Positions 1 through 9,881 of a stretch of DNA of 64,000 nucleotides are shown one piece after another. Origin of the DNA: Pantoea brenneri (GTDB lineage Bacteria; Pseudomonadota; Gammaproteobacteria; Enterobacterales; Enterobacteriaceae). Every line of letters begins with the position of its first letter. Position 1 is the stretch's first letter. Under the pieces are notes generated by a model. It saw nothing but the letters and a program-made list of their open reading frames with translations, searched no databases and had not been told where the DNA came from. Where the stretch lies: the NCBI GenBank assembly GCA_002095305.1, contig MIEI01000011.1, positions 28,721 through 92,720 of the forward strand, given 5' to 3'. The translations under genes and the position numbers were made by a program.

Positions 1-381
1 CGGGGTATCAAACACCGACAGCTTAATACCGGCGTCGGCGATGCGTTTGACCAGACCGCTGGCGTAGGGCGCTTTACCGTGCGACAGCACGATGCCGTCA
101 TACTTCTGGCTGATCGCCTGGTTAACGAAATCCTGGAAACGCGCGTCGTCGCCGTTACTGAGGAAAGTGCTGACCTTAAAGCCGAGCTGACGGCCCTGCT
201 GAATCGCACCTGCGACAAACTGGGTGGTGTTATCGTCAGAACCGAGGTTACGGATCACCGCGATGCGGATCGGGCCGTCGTGACTGGCGATAGCCGCGGG
301 CACCGGGGTAACGGTCTCCGCGAAAGCGGCGCTGGCGTTCAGCAGGCTCAGGGCCAGCAGCGAGAGCGTTATTTTTTGCAT
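1..381 (-). CDS. Sugar ABC transporter substrate-binding protein, N-terminal part
   Basis: The gene starts at 381 and runs off the left edge of the window, leaving 127 residues. A signal peptide is visible (MQKITLSLLALSLLNASAAFA). It is followed by a periplasmic-binding-protein fold start of the ribose/galactose type (PIRIAVIRNLGSDDNTTQF, later YDGIVLSHG). It should capture a sugar or sugar-like ligand in the periplasm and deliver it to the permease encoded next door. It is the third gene of the operon ATPase, permease, binding protein, all on the minus strand, with a 15-nt gap after the permease ORF. The ligand cannot be read from this fragment. Confidence 0.85.
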   Translation of the reverse strand, partial: MQKITLSLLALSLLNASAAFAETVTPVPAAIASHDGPIRIAVIRNLGSDDNTTQFVAGAIQQGRQLGFKVSTFLSNGDDARFQDFVNQAISQKYDGIVLSHGKAPYASGLVKRIADAGIKLSVFDTP

Positions 382-396
382 TATTATCAACTCCGG

Positions 397-1407
397 TCAG
401 TGCGCCTCAGCGGCGCTGGATATAGGTGATTGCCAGTGCCAAAGCCAGCACCAGCCTTTAATAATGTCCATGGCGTAATAGGGGACGGAGAGCATCACCA
501 GGCCGTTCTGCAATACCCCGAGGATCACCGCGCCGACCAGCGTGCCGAGCGCATTCGGTTTGCCCGATCCCGCCAGCGAGAAGCCAATCCACGCCGCCGC
601 CACCGCATCCATCAGGTAGCCGCCACCGGCGTTAACCTGTGATGAACCAATACGTGAGGCCAGCAGAATGCCGCCCAGTCCGGCCAGCAGCGAGGCGATC
701 ACATAGGCCAGCACGCGATAGCGGGTAGTGCGGATACCGGAGAGTCGCGCCGCTTCGGGATTGCCGCCGAGGGCATACATCCGGCGGCCATGTTTGGTCA
801 GCGACAGCGCCAGCTGGGCCACGACCGTTACCACCAGCATAATGATCACGATGGCTGGCACCTGACCCAGCAGGCCAAACGCCGCCGGGATAGTGCCTTC
901 CGCCATATCGCCGCTCGGCAACACCATGTTTTCCGTGATCGAGCCGCCAAAGCTGTAGGTCATCGCCACACCCTGAATCACAAACAGCGTCGCCAGCGTG
1001 GCCAGCATGTCGGGGATCCGCAGGATGACAATCAGAAAGGCGTTAAACAGCCCGACCAGGCTGCAGAGCGCCAGGGTAATCAGGATCGCTTCGGTGGTGT
1101 CGAGGCCGTGCCAGACAAACAGCGAAATCACCAGCGCGTTGGCCAGCGAAGCGGTCGAGCCGACCGAAAGATCGAAGCCGCCGACAGTCAGTGAGATCGA
1201 TACGCCGACCGCGATGACCGTAACAATCGCAATCGATCGCAAAATATTGATGATGTTGTTGGGTTCGAGAAAACTGTCTGAGGCCAGGCCAAAGGCGGCG
1301 ATCAGGATCACTACCGTCAGTAACATGCCCCATTTATAAAGGAAGTCGAACAGTTGATGACGCCATGAAGATGATGGCAGATTCAGGCTGGTTTCTTTGC
1401 TGCTCAC
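397..1407 (-). CDS. Sugar ABC transporter permease (RbsC family), C-terminus frameshifted
   Basis: This inner-membrane permease belongs to the RbsC/BPD_transp_2 family, is about 335 aa long and mostly hydrophobic, with the family-typical GGFDLSVGSTASLANALV stretch near residue 75. Its ATG overlaps the ATPase stop (ATGA), so the two are translationally coupled. As read, the protein ends in a Trp-rich tail (IIKGWCWLWHW) unlike the family. Adding one base between 454 and 455 restores a hydrophobic ending (GLVLALALAITYIQRR) and a stop at 407-409. A 1-nt deletion, real or a sequencing error, is therefore likely. Confidence 0.85.
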   Translation of the reverse strand: MSSKETSLNLPSSSWRHQLFDFLYKWGMLLTVVILIAAFGLASDSFLEPNNIINILRSIAIVTVIAVGVSISLTVGGFDLSVGSTASLANALVISLFVWHGLDTTEAILITLALCSLVGLFNAFLIVILRIPDMLATLATLFVIQGVAMTYSFGGSITENMVLPSGDMAEGTIPAAFGLLGQVPAIVIIMLVVTVVAQLALSLTKHGRRMYALGGNPEAARLSGIRTTRYRVLAYVIASLLAGLGGILLASRIGSSQVNAGGGYLMDAVAAAWIGFSLAGSGKPNALGTLVGAVILGVLQNGLVMLSVPYYAMDIIKGWCWLWHWQSPISSAAEAH

Positions 1408-2915
1408 GCAGGGGTTCCTCCGGTGGAATAAAGCAAAAGCGTCTCTTCAGTGACATCGCGCGCGGCCAGTTCAGCCACAATGCGTCCATCCCAGAGCACA
1501 CAAATCCGGTCGCATAAGCCGACCAGTTCAGAAAATTCACCTGACGCGTAGATAATGCCTTTGCCTTCGCGCGCCAGACCGTCGATCAGAGTGAACAGTT
1601 CGGTTTTGGCTTTGATATCGACGCCTTTGGTCGGCTCATCGAAAATCAGCACGTCGGCGTTGTTACGCAGCCATTTGCCAATCGCCACTTTTTGCTGATT
1701 CCCCCCGGAGAGGCGGCGCAGTGGTTGGGCCGGACCGGTAGTCCGCACCTGAAGTCGCTGAATGATGGCCTCTGCCCAGCGCCACGCCTGGCGATGGCCG
1801 AACAGGCTCCAGCGCGAGAAACTGTCGTCCGCGCTGACGCTCAGATTCATCGCCACCGATTCATCAATAAAGATGCCCTCTTTACGCCGCTCTTCCGGCA
1901 CCAGCGCCATGCGCCGGCTGACCGAATCGTGCGGGGAGCGCGGCTGCCACGGCTGGCCGTGCAGCTCTCCCCGACTGATGCGGCTTTTACTGGCACCAAA
2001 CAGCGCTTTGCACAGTTCGGTCTTTCCGGCACCGGCCAGTCCGGCGATGCCGAGAATTTCGCCCTGATGCAGCCGCAGCGAGATATCCTGCAGCAGGTGT
2101 TCATCATGCAGTCCGTCGACCGCCAGCAGCAGCGGCTGCGGCTGCGGCTGTGGTTCACGCCGGGCGGGATAGATGTCGGTGAGCTGATGCCCAAGCATTT
2201 TTTCCACAATCTGCTCACCGCTTAGCGCAGCCATCGGGCCGCTCTCAATCAGCCGGCCATCGCGCAGCACCGTCAGGCGATCGCAAATCGCTTTCAGTTC
2301 GTGAATCCGGTGAGAGATAAATATCACGCCGATACCGCTGGCCTGCAGGCGACGCACCACGGTGAATAGCCGCTCGCTCTCATGCTGGTCGAGCGGGGCG
2401 GTGGGTTCATCCAGAATCAGAAAGCGGCAATGATGCGACAGCGCACGCGCCAGCAGGATCTGTTGCTTTTCAGCGAGGGTGCAGCGTTCGACCAGCCGAT
2501 TGACGTCCAGCGTCACCTCGAGCTGCGCCAGTAAGGCTTGCGCCTGACGACGTATCTCACCCCAGCGGTAGCGGTGGCCTGGTTCCGCCAGCCGATCCAG
2601 CAGTATGTTTTCCGCCACGCTGAGCTGTGGCACCAGCGCCACATCAACTTCCTGCTGAACCAGATGAATCCCCAACTGCTTTGCGTCGCGCGGGCTGCGG
2701 AGGGTGACCGGAACGCCATCCAGCAGGATCTCGCCGCTGTAGTGACTGTGGGCGCCGGACAGCACCGCCATCAGGGTCGATTTTCCTGCGCCATTCGCGC
2801 CGGTCAGCGCGTGAACAGAGTGGCCTTCACTGACGAAATCTACCGATGAGAGTGCGGCAAATCCGCCAAAAGCGATGGAGATGTTACGCATCTCGAGGCG
2901 GTTTAACGCAGCCAT
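1404..2915 (-). CDS. Sugar ABC transporter ATP-binding protein (RbsA/MglA type)
   Basis: This is a tandem two-domain ATPase of 503 aa that energises the neighbouring permease. The N-terminal domain has Walker A GANGAGKST (39-47), a degenerate signature (LAEKQ) and Walker B LILDEPT. The C-terminal domain has GLAGAGKTE and LSGGNQQKVAIGKW, the usual RbsA/MglA layout. A start 25 codons further upstream is possible, but the ATG at 2915 has a good ribosome site (AGGAG) and matches the family start. It is first in the operon. No sugar kinase or catabolic gene is adjacent, so the substrate is open. Confidence 0.9.
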   Translation of the reverse strand: MAALNRLEMRNISIAFGGFAALSSVDFVSEGHSVHALTGANGAGKSTLMAVLSGAHSHYSGEILLDGVPVTLRSPRDAKQLGIHLVQQEVDVALVPQLSVAENILLDRLAEPGHRYRWGEIRRQAQALLAQLEVTLDVNRLVERCTLAEKQQILLARALSHHCRFLILDEPTAPLDQHESERLFTVVRRLQASGIGVIFISHRIHELKAICDRLTVLRDGRLIESGPMAALSGEQIVEKMLGHQLTDIYPARREPQPQPQPLLLAVDGLHDEHLLQDISLRLHQGEILGIAGLAGAGKTELCKALFGASKSRISRGELHGQPWQPRSPHDSVSRRMALVPEERRKEGIFIDESVAMNLSVSADDSFSRWSLFGHRQAWRWAEAIIQRLQVRTTGPAQPLRRLSGGNQQKVAIGKWLRNNADVLIFDEPTKGVDIKAKTELFTLIDGLAREGKGIIYASGEFSELVGLCDRICVLWDGRIVAELAARDVTEETLLLYSTGGTPA

Positions 2916-3016
2916 GTCACCATTCTCCTGAAGAATCACTGGCCGCATTTTTTCCTGAAGCTTCAGGCGCGGCAACGACCGAAAGCGCATAAGCTAGCAC
3001 GAAACGGTATTAGCCA

Positions 3017-3030
3017 TCCAGACATCTGGA
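3017..3030. promoter_or_regulatory. Perfect palindrome upstream of the ABC operon, met-box-like
   Basis: TCCAGA-CA-TCTGGA lies about 100 nt upstream of the ABC ATPase start. The core AGACATCT matches 7 of 8 positions of the MetJ met box (AGACGTCT). The adjoining 8-mers are weaker matches, as in tandem met boxes. It could equally be the operator of another dimeric repressor. Confidence 0.4.
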
Positions 3031-3130
3031 CATAACGGCGGCTAAAACCAGCGAAGCGTGAAAGCGTGGCGTATTCAGGCGGGGAAGGGCGTTCGGGGTG
3101 GTGAATTATGCTGTTGCGGCACGGCGGGCA

Positions 3131-3156
3131 TAAAAAAACCAGGCCGAAGCCTGGTT
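3131..3156 (-). terminator. Intrinsic terminator of pepD
   Basis: An 8-bp stem AACCAGGC / GCCTGGTT with a 4-nt loop at 3137-3156 is followed, on the minus strand, by a run of T. It sits just beyond the pepD stop and points in the pepD direction. Confidence 0.85.
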
Positions 3157-3174
3157 AAACTTTTTGCGGTGAGA

Positions 3175-4632
3175 TTACTTTTCTGGCACCACATTCAGCA
3201 AGGTGGTCAGCAATTTCCAGTAAAGGCCGACGCTTTCAATGTGTACCTGCTCATCCGGTGAGTGCGGACCGGTAATGGTCGGACCGATCGACACCATATC
3301 CATCTGTGGATACGGTTTTTTGAACAGACCGCACTCCAGACCGGCGTGAATCACCTGAATGTTTGGCGTTTTGTCGAACAGCGCGATATAGGTCTGACGG
3401 GTCAGCGCCATGATCGGCGAGTCCGCGTCTGGCTGCCAGCCTGGGTAGCCGCCTTTCGCTTTGGTCTGCGCGCCTGCCAGCTGGCCAAGCGAGGTCAGCA
3501 TCTGCACCACATAATCGCGTCCGGTGTCGATCAGTGAACGGATCAGGCAGTTGATTTCTGCTTTATCCGCTTCCATCGTCACCACGCCGATATTCAGTGA
3601 CGTTTCGACCACGCCTTTGGCGACGTCTGAGTTACGGATTACGCCGTTCGGCGTGCTGTTCAGCAGATTAAGGAAGCGATCGCGGCTGTCGGCGGTTAAT
3701 GCTTCACCCTGATGCGCCAGCGGTTCGGTGACCAGCGCGATGTTCGGCTCTTTAATGCCGTGCTCGTTCTGGATGGCGGTCAGGAAATGCGCCGCAGCAG
3801 ATTTCAGCGCATCGGCCTGGTGGCTGTCGACTGCAACGGTTGCAAAGGCTTCACGCGGAATGGCGTTACGCAGCGTACCGCCGCTGAACGCCAGCAGACG
3901 CAGATCCAGTTCGGCAGCGTGCGCCGCCAGGAAACGCGCCAGCAGCTTGTTGGCGTTGCCGAGGCCCATATGAATGTCGGCACCGGAGTGGCCACCGCGC
4001 AGCCCTTTCAGCGTCAGCTTCAGGGTTTCAAAGCTGGCAGGCACCGCTTCACGGGTCAGTGGCAGGGTGGTAACGAAGTCGATACCTCCCGCGCATCCCA
4101 TGTAGATCTCACCTTCTTCTTCCGAGTCGGTGTTGATCAGGATTTCGGCCTGCAGCCAGTTGGGTTGCAGACCAAAAGCGCCATCCATGCCGGTTTCTTC
4201 GGTCATGGTCAGCAGCACTTCCAGCGGGCCGTGGGTCAGGCTGCTGTCAGCCAGTACCGCCAGCGCCGATGCCATACCGATGCCGTTGTCAGCCCCCAGC
4301 GTGGTGCCGCGCGCTTTGACCCATTCGCCGTCAATCCACGGCTGAATCGGATCTTTGGTGAAGTCGTGTACGGTATCGTTATTCTTCTGCGGCACCATAT
4401 CGAGGTGGGCCTGCAGCGCGACCGGCTTGCGGTTTTCCATCCCGGCGGTGGCGGGTTTACGAATCAGGATATTGCCGACCTGATCGCGCTCACACCAGAA
4501 GCCTTGCTCTTTGGCCCAGCCGACGATGTAACTCGCCAGCGCTTCTTCATGAAAAGAGGGATGAGGAATGGAGCAAATCTTAGCGAAAATATCCCACAGT
4601 GGCTGTGGAGAGAGTTGAGACAATTCAGACAC
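3175..4632 (-). CDS. pepD: Cytosol non-specific dipeptidase (aminoacyl-histidine dipeptidase)
   Basis: This is an M20C-family zinc peptidase that hydrolyses Xaa-His and other unblocked dipeptides in the cytoplasm. The protein is 485 aa, the usual PepD length, with metal-site motifs QAHLDMVPQ, GADNGIG, MTEETGMDG, NTDSEEEG and a conserved C-terminal HAGLECGLFKK. The start is GTG, as in E. coli pepD, preceded by AGGAG. It is divergent from gpt, the same arrangement as in E. coli. Its own terminator follows. Confidence 0.97.
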   Translation of the reverse strand: MSELSQLSPQPLWDIFAKICSIPHPSFHEEALASYIVGWAKEQGFWCERDQVGNILIRKPATAGMENRKPVALQAHLDMVPQKNNDTVHDFTKDPIQPWIDGEWVKARGTTLGADNGIGMASALAVLADSSLTHGPLEVLLTMTEETGMDGAFGLQPNWLQAEILINTDSEEEGEIYMGCAGGIDFVTTLPLTREAVPASFETLKLTLKGLRGGHSGADIHMGLGNANKLLARFLAAHAAELDLRLLAFSGGTLRNAIPREAFATVAVDSHQADALKSAAAHFLTAIQNEHGIKEPNIALVTEPLAHQGEALTADSRDRFLNLLNSTPNGVIRNSDVAKGVVETSLNIGVVTMEADKAEINCLIRSLIDTGRDYVVQMLTSLGQLAGAQTKAKGGYPGWQPDADSPIMALTRQTYIALFDKTPNIQVIHAGLECGLFKKPYPQMDMVSIGPTITGPHSPDEQVHIESVGLYWKLLTTLLNVVPEK

Positions 4633-4815
4633 GACAAGTCTCCTGTGTCAGTGCGCCGGACCAGCCGGACATCGCGAGTTTCCAGTGAAAGATCGCCGCC
4701 AGAGAATCTGGCGAGATGGCCTGAGAATATCACTGTTTTTCCCCGGGTGCGCACTCAGACGCGCTAAAAAGCCGCAACCGACGCGCGGGTGCTGGTTTTT
4801 AGCGCGTCAACTCCT

Positions 4816-4821
4816 TATAAT
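4816..4821 (+). promoter_or_regulatory. Probable gpt promoter -10 box
   Basis: A perfect TATAAT lies 65 nt upstream of the gpt ATG in the divergent pepD/gpt gap. A weak -35 (TGGTTT, 4793-4798) sits 17 nt upstream of it. Confidence 0.5.
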
Positions 4822-4885
4822 CTCGCGCAACCTTTTCCCCGTTGCACATTTTTAAGCCACCGCGGTTGGCTGGGATTCCTATTCT

Positions 4886-5344
4886 ATGAGCGAAAAATAC
4901 GTCGTTACCTGGGACATGCTACAGATTCATGCCCGTAAACTGGCTCAGCGCCTGCTTCCTGTTGAACAGTGGAAAGGCATTATCGCGGTCAGCCGCGGCG
5001 GTCTGGTACCGGCTTCGCTGCTGGCGCGTGAACTGGGGATTCGCTATGTCGATACCGTTTGCATCTCCAGCTACGATCACGATCATCAGCGCGAAATGAA
5101 AGTGCTGAAGCGCGCCGAAGGTGATGGCGAAGGCTTCATCGTCATTGACGACCTGGTGGATACCGGCGGAACAGCGCAGGCGATCCGCGAGATGTACCCG
5201 AAAGCCCGCTTCTGCACCATTTTTGCCAAACCAGCTGGCCGCCAGCTGGTCGATGATTACATCGTCGACATTCCGCAGAACACCTGGATTGAGCAGCCGT
5301 GGGACATGGGCGTGGTCTACATCCCGCCGATTGTTAAAAACTGA
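4886..5344 (+). CDS. gpt: Xanthine-guanine phosphoribosyltransferase
   Basis: Gpt salvages guanine, xanthine and hypoxanthine by transferring them to PRPP. The 152-aa protein is the family length and is nearly collinear with E. coli Gpt. The PRPP-binding loop [13 protein letters not shown] lies at residues 85-97, and [12 protein letters not shown] at 36-47. It sits between pepD and frsA as in E. coli, is monocistronic, and is followed by a hairpin. Confidence 0.98.
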   Translation: MSEKYVVTWDMLQIHARKLAQRLLPVEQWKGIIAVSRGGLVPASLLARELGIRYVDTVCISSYDHDHQREMKVLKRAEGDGEGFIVIDDLVDTGGTAQAIREMYPKARFCTIFAKPAGRQLVDDYIVDIPQNTWIEQPWDMGVVYIPPIVKN

Positions 5345-5360
5345 TTAATCTTCCCTAAAC

Positions 5361-5388
5361 AACGCCCGGTTTTCCGGGCGTTGTGCTT
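5361..5388 (+). terminator. Terminator of gpt
   Basis: A 9-bp stem AACGCCCGG / CCGGGCGTT with a TTTT loop (5361-5382) is followed by a short T-rich stretch. It lies 17 nt after the gpt stop. Confidence 0.7.
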
Positions 5389-5461
5389 TCTGCACCTCGC
5401 ACCCTGATTTGGCGTACAGTACACTAAGCTATCGCCGTTTTATGCCGCAGGAGAAGTGAGT

Positions 5462-6708
5462 ATGTCGAGCAAAAATCTCAGCGAAGAGTTGTTCAAACCA
5501 CGCTTTAAACATCCTGAAACCTCTTCTTTAGTGCGTCGCCAGCATCACGCGACCCCGGACGTGCACTCCGCCCTTGATGGCGACAGCCAGCGCGGCTGGT
5601 ATCGCATGCTGAATAAGCTGATGTGGACCTGGCGCGGTCTGACGCCGCAGGAGATCAGCGAAGTGCTGGCGCGCATCGCCATCAGCGACGTTGAGCATAC
5701 CGACGAGACGCTGCTGGACACCGTGATCGGTTTTCGCGGCGGCAACTGGAATTTCGAATGGTGCCGCCAGGCGGGCTTCTGGCAGCAGAAAGCGCTGGAG
5801 TGCAGCGACGACAGCGAAGCGGGCGAGTACTGGCTGCATGCTGCCCATCTCTACAGCGTGGCTGCTATCCCTATATCAAAGGCGATGAGCTGGCCGACCA
5901 GGCCCAGACGCTGGCTAACCGTGCCTACGAAGAGGCGACGCAGCGGCTGCCGGGTGAGCTGAAGCCGCTGACTTTCGCCATCAGCGGCGGCAGTCCGGTG
6001 AGCGGTTTCCTGCATATGCCGTCAGGCGTCGATGCCCCTTATCCGACCGTCCTGTTTTGTGGCGCACTCGACTCGCTACAAAGCGATCATTACCGGCTGT
6101 TCCATGACTATCTTGCGCCGCGCGGCATTGCGATGCTGACCATTGATGTACCGTCGGTCGGCAACTCGGTGAAGTGGACGCTGAATCAGGACACCAGCTT
6201 TTTACATCAGCAGGTGCTGCGTCAGCTGGAAACGGTGCCGTGGATCGATCACACCCGCGTGGCGGCGTTTGGCTATCGCTTTGGTGCCAACGTGGCGGTA
6301 CGGCTGGCTTACCTTGAGTCGTCACGGCTGCGGGCGGTCGCCTGTCTCGGCCCGATTGTGCATGCGCTGCTGACCCAGACTGCGCTGCAGGATGAGATCC
6401 CGGATATGTACATGGATATGCTGGCAAGCCGGCTCGGCATGGCGTCCTCGTCTGACAGCGCGTTACGTACCGAGCTCAACCGCTATTCGCTGAAAACCCA
6501 GGGGCTGCTGGGCCGGCGTACCCCGACGCCGATGCTGTCAGGCTACTGGCAGAACGATCTGTTCAGCCCGGAAGAGGAGAGCAAACTGATCGCCAACTCC
6601 TCGGCGGAGGGCAAAGCGCTGCTGATTCCGGTGAAGCCGATGATGGCCAGTTTTGATCGGGCGCTAAATGAAATTTGCGACTGGCTGGAGAAGCGTTTAA
6701 AAAGGTAA
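5462..6708 (+). pseudogene. frsA: FrsA (YafA), alpha/beta-hydrolase-like, broken by one frameshift
   Basis: In E. coli FrsA (about 414 aa) binds unphosphorylated EIIA-Glc and is described as promoting fermentation. Here the first frame (from 5462) matches FrsA through [11 protein letters not shown]. The match then continues in another frame with [19 protein letters not shown] through the hydrolase domain to 6708 ([21 protein letters not shown]). One missing base between 5865 and 5866 explains it. With that base the product is about 415 aa, full length. The ATG at 5462 has an AGGAG ribosome site. Either a recent pseudogene or a sequencing error; the intact remainder favours the latter. Confidence 0.85.
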
Positions 6709-6875
6709 CTGGCAAAATTTACAGTATTTGCTACAACTACTACCTGAATTATTGCGGGCTGCTGCAGCGCGCTTCGCTGACCCCTGGCGATTGATGCCAG
6801 TGACGTGGCGTGAAGCGGGCGCGACAGTCCGGATGATTGAGGATCGATATCGGTCAAAACCTATGGAGAATTAGC

Positions 6876-7277
6876 ATGACGTTACCGAGTGGTCACCCCC
6901 GCAGTCGCCTGCTTAAGCGCTTCACTGAGCTGGGACCGTATATCCGCGATGGGAAATGTGGTGAAACCCGTTTCTTTTTCGACTGCCTGGCTGCCTGCGT
7001 CAATGTGAAACCGGCACCGGAACTGCGTGAATTCTGGGGCTGGTGGATGGAGCTGGAAGCACAGGCCGATCACTTTACCTATGTCTACCATATCGGTCTG
7101 TTCGATAAAGAGGGCGACTGGTCTGTGGCGACGGTTAAAGGCAAAGAAAATACGGCGCGGGTGGAAGAGACCTTACGTAACTTTCATACCCGTCTGAAAG
7201 CGATGCTGCACGAATTTGAGCTTGATCTGATTCCGGCCAGCGATTTCGATGAGAAACCGGTGAAACTGAGTGCCTGA
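6876..7277 (+). CDS. crl: Sigma-S holoenzyme assembly factor Crl
   Basis: Crl binds sigma-S and promotes its association with core RNA polymerase, favouring stationary-phase genes. The protein is 133 aa, the E. coli length. It starts [16 protein letters not shown] and keeps the conserved [19 protein letters not shown] and [12 protein letters not shown] blocks. The ATG at 6876 is preferred over an upstream in-frame codon because it matches the family start and follows GGAG. It lies between frsA and phoE as in E. coli. The sigma-S stabiliser iraP is also in this window. Confidence 0.96.
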   Translation: MTLPSGHPRSRLLKRFTELGPYIRDGKCGETRFFFDCLAACVNVKPAPELREFWGWWMELEAQADHFTYVYHIGLFDKEGDWSVATVKGKENTARVEETLRNFHTRLKAMLHEFELDLIPASDFDEKPVKLSA

Positions 7278-7297
7278 TTACAGCGTTCAGCAATAAG

Positions 7298-7327
7298 AAA
7301 GGGCGAGTTGAAAAACTCGCCCTTTTT
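7298..7327 (+). terminator. Terminator of crl (between convergent crl and phoE)
   Basis: A 12-bp stem AAAGGGCGAGTT / AACTCGCCCTTT with loop GAAA is followed by a T run. Confidence 0.9.
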
Positions 7328-7416
7328 TTATCAGACACACTTCACATTGAGGGTAACGCACTGCGGGCCCGCCGCCGCCACAGCAATCAACAGGGACGGA
7401 GCCGGCCCGACAGATA

Positions 7417-8529
7417 TCAGAACTGGTAGGTCATGCCCACGGCAACCACGTCATCATTGTTGATTGACAGCGCGTTATCGTCATCCAGCTGGTTAATTTT
7501 GTAATCAACAAAGGCGGACATGTTTTTGTTGAAGTAATAGGTGGCGCCCACGTCGATATATTTCACCAGATCCGCATCGCCGATACCGTTTTCGATATCT
7601 TTGCCTTTGGTCTGCACGTAACCGATAGAAGGACGCAGGCCGAAATCAAACTGATACTGCGCCACCAGCTCGATGTTCTGCGCTTTGTTGGCGGCACCGG
7701 CCACTGCGGCACCGGTGTTGCGGTTGGTACCACTGATTGGCGTCATGTTACGGGTGTCGGTATAGATAGCGGCCAGGTAAATGCTGTTTGCATCATATTT
7801 GACGCCTGCACCCCAGGAATCCGCACGGTCACCGCCGCCGTAAGCACGTGCCTGCTGCTGGTTGGTGCGGTCAGATGAGGTGATGGCACTCATCAGGCTC
7901 ACGCCGCTATCGCCCAGCGTGTAACCGAGTGACGCACCGTAGCCATCGCCGTTCTGGCGGTTGATGTCGGTACGGCTGTTGGCGCTGCTGGCGTCATTTT
8001 TGCCCTGATACTGCAGCGCAAATTTCAGACCATCCACCAGGCCGAAGAAGTTATTGTTGCGGTAGGTTGCGACGCCGGTGGCGCGCTGAGTCATAAAGTT
8101 ATCAGAACGCGCGGTGCCGTCACCGCCAAATTCCGGGAACACGTCGGTCCAGGACTCTACGTCATACAGTACGCCGTAGTTGCGACCGTAATCGACCGAG
8201 CCATACTGTGAAAATTTCAGGCCGGCAAAACCGAGGCGGGTTTTGTTGCCGTTGTTGGCATCGCTGCCTTCGGAGTTATTGACGTTGTACTGATATTCCC
8301 ACTGACCGTAACCGGTCATCAGGTCGTTGATCTGCGTCTGGCCTTTGAAGCCGATACGCACGTAGGATTTGTCGCCATCTGAGCCGGCATTATCGCTGAA
8401 GTAGTGTTCAGCTTTAACTTTGCCGTAAAAGTCCAGTTTGTTGCCATCTTTGTTATAGACTTCGGCAGCCTGTGCGGTCGACGCCAGCGCCAGAGCGGAG
8501 ATGATCATTGCCAGTGTGCTTTTCTTCAT
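7417..8529 (-). CDS. phoE: Outer-membrane porin PhoE
   Basis: This is a general trimeric porin of the OmpC/OmpF/PhoE family, anion-preferring when of the PhoE type. The protein is 370 aa with a 21-residue signal peptide (…STAQA) and mature start [12 protein letters not shown]. It has porin signatures FPEFGGDG and [17 protein letters not shown], and ends YQF with the terminal Phe required for BAM insertion. PhoE identity rests on its position (crl-phoE-proB), its likeness to E. coli PhoE, and a Pho-box-like site upstream. It is about 20 residues longer than E. coli PhoE, mostly in a surface-loop region ([16 protein letters not shown]). Confidence 0.92.
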   Translation of the reverse strand: MKKSTLAMIISALALASTAQAAEVYNKDGNKLDFYGKVKAEHYFSDNAGSDGDKSYVRIGFKGQTQINDLMTGYGQWEYQYNVNNSEGSDANNGNKTRLGFAGLKFSQYGSVDYGRNYGVLYDVESWTDVFPEFGGDGTARSDNFMTQRATGVATYRNNNFFGLVDGLKFALQYQGKNDASSANSRTDINRQNGDGYGASLGYTLGDSGVSLMSAITSSDRTNQQQARAYGGGDRADSWGAGVKYDANSIYLAAIYTDTRNMTPISGTNRNTGAAVAGAANKAQNIELVAQYQFDFGLRPSIGYVQTKGKDIENGIGDADLVKYIDVGATYYFNKNMSAFVDYKINQLDDDNALSINNDDVVAVGMTYQF

Positions 8530-8588
8530 TTGCTATCAATCCCGATGTGTACGTCAAAAAGTTATGAAAGTTTTTGTAAAACACCGAC

Positions 8589-8622
8589 TTTTTACCGGGC
8601 GGTGATGAACTTTTTATGACAC
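8589..8622 (-). promoter_or_regulatory. Candidate Pho box and -10 of phoE
   Basis: On the minus strand GTGTCAT-AAAA-AGTTCAT (8605-8622) follows the 7-4-7 PhoB direct-repeat pattern; the first half is good and the second weak. Ten bp further is TAAAAA, a usable -10. A 10-bp box-to-minus-10 spacing is that of E. coli phoA. Confidence 0.5.
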
Positions 8623-8767
8623 TTTTCGTGATTTCTTGTTAATCGTGAACTTTTGGTCTACGCCCTTGTCCGCGTAAAATCGTGCTTTTCCCCCGCTGGC
8701 TGTTGGCTTCCTTATCGACTCCTGTTAAAACGTCCTTTCGTAAAAATTTTTCACTACGGCAGGAAAT

Positions 8768-9871
8768 ATGAGTGGCAGTCAGACCTTAGTGGTCAAATTG
8801 GGTACCAGCGTTCTCACCGGCGGATCACGCCGGCTGAATCGGGCGCACATGGTGGAGCTGGTTCGCCAGTGTGCGCAGCAACATGCTGCAGGCCACCGCA
8901 TTGTGATTGTGACCTCTGGCGCGATGGCGGCCGGACGCGAACATCTGGGCTACCCCGAACTGCCGCCGACCATCGCCTCAAAGCAGCTGCTGGCTGCGGT
9001 GGGGCAGAGCCGTCTGATCCAGCTGTGGGAACAGTTATTCTCTATCTACGGTATCCACATCGGCCAGATGTTGCTGACCCGCGCGGATATGGAAGATCGC
9101 GAGCGTTTCCTGAATGCCCGCGACACGCTGCGGGCGCTGCTGGATAACCACATCGTACCGGTGATCAATGAGAACGACGCCGTGGCGACCGCCGAGATTA
9201 AAGTGGGCGACAATGACAACCTCTCGGCGCTGGCCGCGATGCTTGGCGGGGCCGACAAGCTGCTGCTGCTGACCGATCAGCAGGGGCTGTTCACCGCCGA
9301 TCCGCGCAATAATCCCGACGCTGAGCTGATCGGCGACGTGCATGTGATTGATGATGCGTTACGCTCATTAGCCGGCGGCAGCGTTTCCGGGCTGGGCACC
9401 GGCGGCATGTCAACCAAGCTTCAGGCGGCCGATGTCGCCTGCCGTGCCGGTATTGATGTGATCATCGCCTCAGGCGGCCGCAGCGGGGTGATCGGCGATG
9501 TGATTGACGGCAAACCCGTCGGCACGCTGTTTCATGCTCAGCAGTCGCCGCTGGAAAACCGTAAACGCTGGATATTCGGCGCACCGCCGGCGGGCGAACT
9601 GACGGTGGATGATGGCGCGCTGGCCGCGATTATTGAACGTGGCAGTTCACTGCTGCCGAAAGGGATCCGCGCCATTCAGGGCAATTTCTCCCGCGGTGAA
9701 GTCATCCGTATCCGCAGCCTGCAGGGACGCGATATCGCCCACGGCGTGTCACGCTATAACAGCGATGCGATGCGAATGATTGCCGGTCACCACAGCCAGC
9801 AGATCAGTGAGATCCTCGGCTATGAATATGGCCCGGTGGCGGTTCACCGCGACGACATGATCGTCAGTTAA
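8768..9871 (+). CDS. proB: Glutamate 5-kinase
   Basis: ProB catalyses the first step of proline synthesis, ATP-dependent phosphorylation of glutamate, and is feedback-inhibited by proline. The protein is 367 aa. It has an amino-acid-kinase domain ([12 protein letters not shown] near residue 8; [34 protein letters not shown]) followed by a C-terminal PUA domain (from about residue 275, [13 protein letters not shown]). It is followed by proA after 10 nt, forming the classical proBA operon. Confidence 0.98.
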   Translation: MSGSQTLVVKLGTSVLTGGSRRLNRAHMVELVRQCAQQHAAGHRIVIVTSGAMAAGREHLGYPELPPTIASKQLLAAVGQSRLIQLWEQLFSIYGIHIGQMLLTRADMEDRERFLNARDTLRALLDNHIVPVINENDAVATAEIKVGDNDNLSALAAMLGGADKLLLLTDQQGLFTADPRNNPDAELIGDVHVIDDALRSLAGGSVSGLGTGGMSTKLQAADVACRAGIDVIIASGGRSGVIGDVIDGKPVGTLFHAQQSPLENRKRWIFGAPPAGELTVDDGALAAIIERGSSLLPKGIRAIQGNFSRGEVIRIRSLQGRDIAHGVSRYNSDAMRMIAGHHSQQISEILGYEYGPVAVHRDDMIVS

Positions 9872-9881
9872 GGAGCAGACA

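Noticed and set aside
3712..4767. Long 351-aa plus-strand frame
   Set aside because: It is antisense to pepD, a clear conserved gene; the frame is a codon-bias shadow.
5758..5962. Two separate overlapping genes at the frsA locus
   Set aside because: The two frames together match one FrsA protein without gap or duplication; a single frameshift is the simpler reading. The same argument holds for rdgC, lldP, the CynX-like MFS and the csgG-like gene.
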